A DNA stretch of 13,593 bases, from NCBI GenBank assembly GCA_937974195.1, contig CALJIC010000067.1, positions 1 to 13,593 of the forward strand, written 5' to 3'. Source of the stretch: an uncultured Roseiflexaceae bacterium. GTDB lineage: Bacteria; Chloroflexota; Chloroflexia; Chloroflexales; Roseiflexaceae. A program made the translations under genes and the position numbers. A model generated the notes under the pieces. It saw nothing but the letters and a program-made list of their open reading frames with translations. It had not been told where the DNA came from and made no database searches. Below are positions 12,101 to 13,593 of the stretch, in pieces; position 1 is the first letter of the stretch, and every line of letters begins with the position of its first letter.

Positions 12101-13593
12101 ATGAGGTGATGACCGAGCGGGATGAGAACGGGCTGTCGTACCTCAGGCCCACGGCGCTTGCGCTCAAGCTCGCGTTCGACGACACGTGGCTGCGCTGCCC
12201 AGCCTGCGGCAATATGCAGCACGTCCGGCTCCTCGGGCGCTGCGCTGTGTGCGGCGGGTCACAGCTCGACCCGTGCCCGCCGGATGACCCGACGACGTCG
12301 GCGCGCTACGACTACTACCGCGCGCCGCTGCGCGCCGTGCTGCGCGGCGCGCGCCCGGCGCACCTCACAGCTGAGGAGCACACCGCCCAGCTCTCGCAGC
12401 GCGACGCGGGGGCCGTCTACGCGACGACCGAGGAGTACGAACTGCGGTTCCAGGACGTCGCCCTCGACGAGGACAAGCCCCCGGTCGATGTCCTGAGCTG
12501 CACCACGACCATGGAGGTCGGCATCGACATCGGCTCGCTGGTTGCGATCGGGATGCGGAACGTCCCGCCGCAGCGTGAGAACTACCAGCAGCGCGCCGGC
12601 CGCGCGGGCAGACGCGGGTCCGCGATCTCGACTGTGGTGACCTACGCGGACAGCGGCCCGCACGACCACTTCTACTTCCACCATCCGGAGGGCATGATCG
12701 CGGGCGACCCGCGGCGCCCCCTGCTCAGCATCGACCGCCAGGCGCTCGCGCGGCGTCACGTCTGCGCCTATCTGCTTCAGACCTTCTTCCACGAGCAGAT
12801 CGACCGGCTCGATCCCGCAGAGCGCTCGCGGCTGGAGCGCGAGCGCAGGAGCCTGTTCACTGCGCTCGGCACCTGGTCCGAGTTCTTCGAGGGCCAGGGA
12901 CCGCTCACCTTTGCAGCCTTCCGGGCCTGGGTGGACACACGGGGCAGTGCGGTCGCCCGTGCGGCGGCGGACTGGCTGCCCGACGAGGTCGCGCCCGGCG
13001 GAGTTGACGCGCGGGCGGCCTTCGTCGCCGACACAGCCAGGGAGTTGATCGAGCGCCTGGAGCGACTCCGGTCCGCCCGGCGACCGCCGGCGGGCGGCAA
13101 CGGTGACCCGGAGGACGGCGGCCTGCTCGACGCGCTGTTCGACGAGGGGCTGCTCCCGAGCTACGCGTTCCCTACCGACCTCGCCACGTTCTACGTCTTC
13201 GAGCGGGAAGGCGACAGGGTGACGATCAAAGAGCGCCCCCAGCAGAGCAAGCTGCAGGCGCTCAGCGAGTATGCTCCGGGCCGCCTGCTGGTGGTGAACA
13301 AGGAGACCTACCGGGTCGGCGGCATCTACGTCTTCGGCGGCGGGTACGACGCGCCCGCGCGGAGCCTGTTCGCCCAGCCGCTCGGCACCTATGTGTACTG
13401 CCCGGCGTGCACGTACGTCCGGCTCGAGCCCCTGCGCGGCCCCGAGCGCTGCCCCATCTGCCGCACCGAGCTCATGGCGAGCGAGTTGCTCGACCCCCCG
13501 GGCTTCTCGCCGGAGGGCGGCCAACCGGTGCGGGAGCGCGACCGGGACCAGGAGTTGAGCTACGCCGCCGGTGCCCAGCTCCCGCTCCCGGTC
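9148..13593 (+). CDS. Giant DEAH-box SF2 helicase, DUF1998 type (DISARM/Druantia-like), 3' partial
   Basis: The frame is open to the window end, giving at least 1482 residues. Lobe 1 has the hydrophobic-aromatic entry PRPYRHQAEAL, Walker A TGTGSGKT at 122-129, LLLYPMNALVSDQ, DVLVTNYSMLEYMLMRP, DEAH at 339-342 and TSAS at 375-378. Lobe 2 has LLFADGRQKAARLARDL from about 761, VGIDIG near Asp1127 and QRAGRAGRRG at 1148-1157. A ~380-residue insert separates the lobes, and another ~350 residues split lobe 2. Cysteine pairs suggest zinc sites: Cys589/591/604 with 710/713; Cys1017/1020/1032/1035; Cys1418/1421/1435/1438. The last visible residues match the lead-in to DUF1998, which would follow off the edge. 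ATG 9148 has GGTGA a few bases upstream; ATG 9163 in the same frame is an alternative. Related helicases are DISARM DrmA/DrmB, Druantia DruE and the repair helicase MrfA/Hrq1. Here it probably supplies the motor of a defence complex. Confidence 0.93.
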   Translation, partial: MTVSQMSEVRAGMQEIADALRLRLQRYIEAAYYVRDQGVVQERRALLAEPGAIAREPFLETTPSYELGARYGELRLPRPVGATLDELAGWEPGIGVFPRPYRHQAEALEAFFHDRRDLIVSTGTGSGKTETFLLPIIGSLIEEAAARPASFRQHGFRALLLYPMNALVSDQIARLRRLLGDERLASLFRSRYGRHPRFGMYTSRTPYPGARDPRKDSDHLGKLLRYYLELEDAASREGPDSESARLVAELKARGRWPAKDLRGFFGTPGNAWDRRLQTQPGDRELLTRHEMQLACPDVLVTNYSMLEYMLMRPIERGIFEQTRRWLASHPDNSLILVIDEAHLYRGTAGAEVAYLIRRLQARLDIPRERMRCILTSASLGPDETIEADALAFAEALTGSPALGGRSFQLVRGYREPRAGGRPGSQAEADALAAFDQGAFAQRAVSLQRATAAVAALAGALGWPAPPTDSSGESGAALRAYLYQRLYGFGPSELLIAETTARATALGELASRLFPNAVPDTARRATEALLALGTYAHNGQRPLLQTRVHMLFRGLPSLWACISQRCSARLSGADGPTLLGRLYTEPRTHCECGARVYELLAHRDCGAVFLRAFGDGDRPNFYWHEAGGRVDPTARPLQETWLIPEQPFRKHERDGLVEPIWIDVATGRVVTDPPADPERYRQLWRPTAKARAGADDDDGPRRSSEYPFESCPVCIRKTADKVLDLATRGERPFANIVHEQFISQPPSRPFSERFPNGGRKVLLFADGRQKAARLARDLPREVEFDTFRQALTLAVHRLEHIGSEPTLGPRLYAAFVAVCHQMRLHFFDQEFDSQVQLLRHMREFERYYDADLKSALSEEDAPFGELPMHYRQHLLDQLANPFYAVYSLGAMVVRPSRSTVQKLRRALEAFPEALREQLDVVATFWAQALLERGAFDRSLPSHVRERVLAYARPPKHGAPLRDLEKVLKEAAGLSDDQLKRLREALYEVMTERDENGLSYLRPTALALKLAFDDTWLRCPACGNMQHVRLLGRCAVCGGSQLDPCPPDDPTTSARYDYYRAPLRAVLRGARPAHLTAEEHTAQLSQRDAGAVYATTEEYELRFQDVALDEDKPPVDVLSCTTTMEVGIDIGSLVAIGMRNVPPQRENYQQRAGRAGRRGSAISTVVTYADSGPHDHFYFHHPEGMIAGDPRRPLLSIDRQALARRHVCAYLLQTFFHEQIDRLDPAERSRLERERRSLFTALGTWSEFFEGQGPLTFAAFRAWVDTRGSAVARAAADWLPDEVAPGGVDARAAFVADTARELIERLERLRSARRPPAGGNGDPEDGGLLDALFDEGLLPSYAFPTDLATFYVFEREGDRVTIKERPQQSKLQALSEYAPGRLLVVNKETYRVGGIYVFGGGYDAPARSLFAQPLGTYVYCPACTYVRLEPLRGPERCPICRTELMASELLDPPGFSPEGGQPVRERDRDQELSYAAGAQLPLPV

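Noticed and set aside
12259..13524. Minus-strand open frame (421 residues) opposite the end of the helicase
   Set aside because: It is antisense to helicase motifs V and VI and the zinc-type cysteines; it is a GC-driven shadow.

Overview
This window is a high-GC bacterial region carrying seven genes, all on the + strand and packed head to tail with almost no intergenic space. The first gene is cut by the left edge and the last by the right edge. I see no tRNA, rRNA, CRISPR array, insertion sequence, internal terminator or convincing internal promoter, so the whole stretch reads as the middle of one long operon. The high GC, G/C-rich third codon positions and strong shadow ORFs on the other strand fit a GC-rich lineage such as Chloroflexota or Actinomycetota, but the phylum cannot be settled from this window.

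Layout, left to right: (1) 1-861, C-terminal part of a helical protein ending in a DUF2325-like domain; (2) 905-3154, an intact UvrD/PcrA-type superfamily 1 helicase; (3) 3151-4122, a RecB/Cas4-like PD-(D/E)XK nuclease with a four-cysteine Fe-S cluster signature, overlapping the helicase by 4 nt; (4) 4131-5756, a 541-residue protein I do not recognise, beta-rich then helical; (5) 5772-8075, a 767-residue protein with a long coiled coil followed by a McrB/MoxR-like AAA+ domain whose Walker A and Walker B catalytic residues are missing; (6) 8072-9127, a 351-residue protein I do not recognise, overlapping gene 5 by 4 nt; (7) 9148 to beyond the right edge, a very large (at least 1482 residues) DEAH-box superfamily 2 helicase of the kind that carries a C-terminal DUF1998 domain, with several zinc-binding cysteine pairs.

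Taken together, the locus looks like a multi-gene anti-phage or anti-plasmid system. Giant DUF1998-type helicases are hallmarks of DISARM (DrmA/DrmB) and Druantia (DruE). The UvrD-like helicase plus Fe-S nuclease pair resembles a split AddAB/RecB machine. The coiled-coil pseudo-ATPase and the two unrecognised proteins would be system-specific sensors, scaffolds or regulators. The visible set does not match the canonical gene lists of DISARM, Druantia, BREX or Dpd as I know them. No methyltransferase, phospholipase D or PglZ gene is visible, although such genes could lie just outside. The defence role is inference from domain content and operon structure; the helicase and nuclease assignments rest on motifs read directly.
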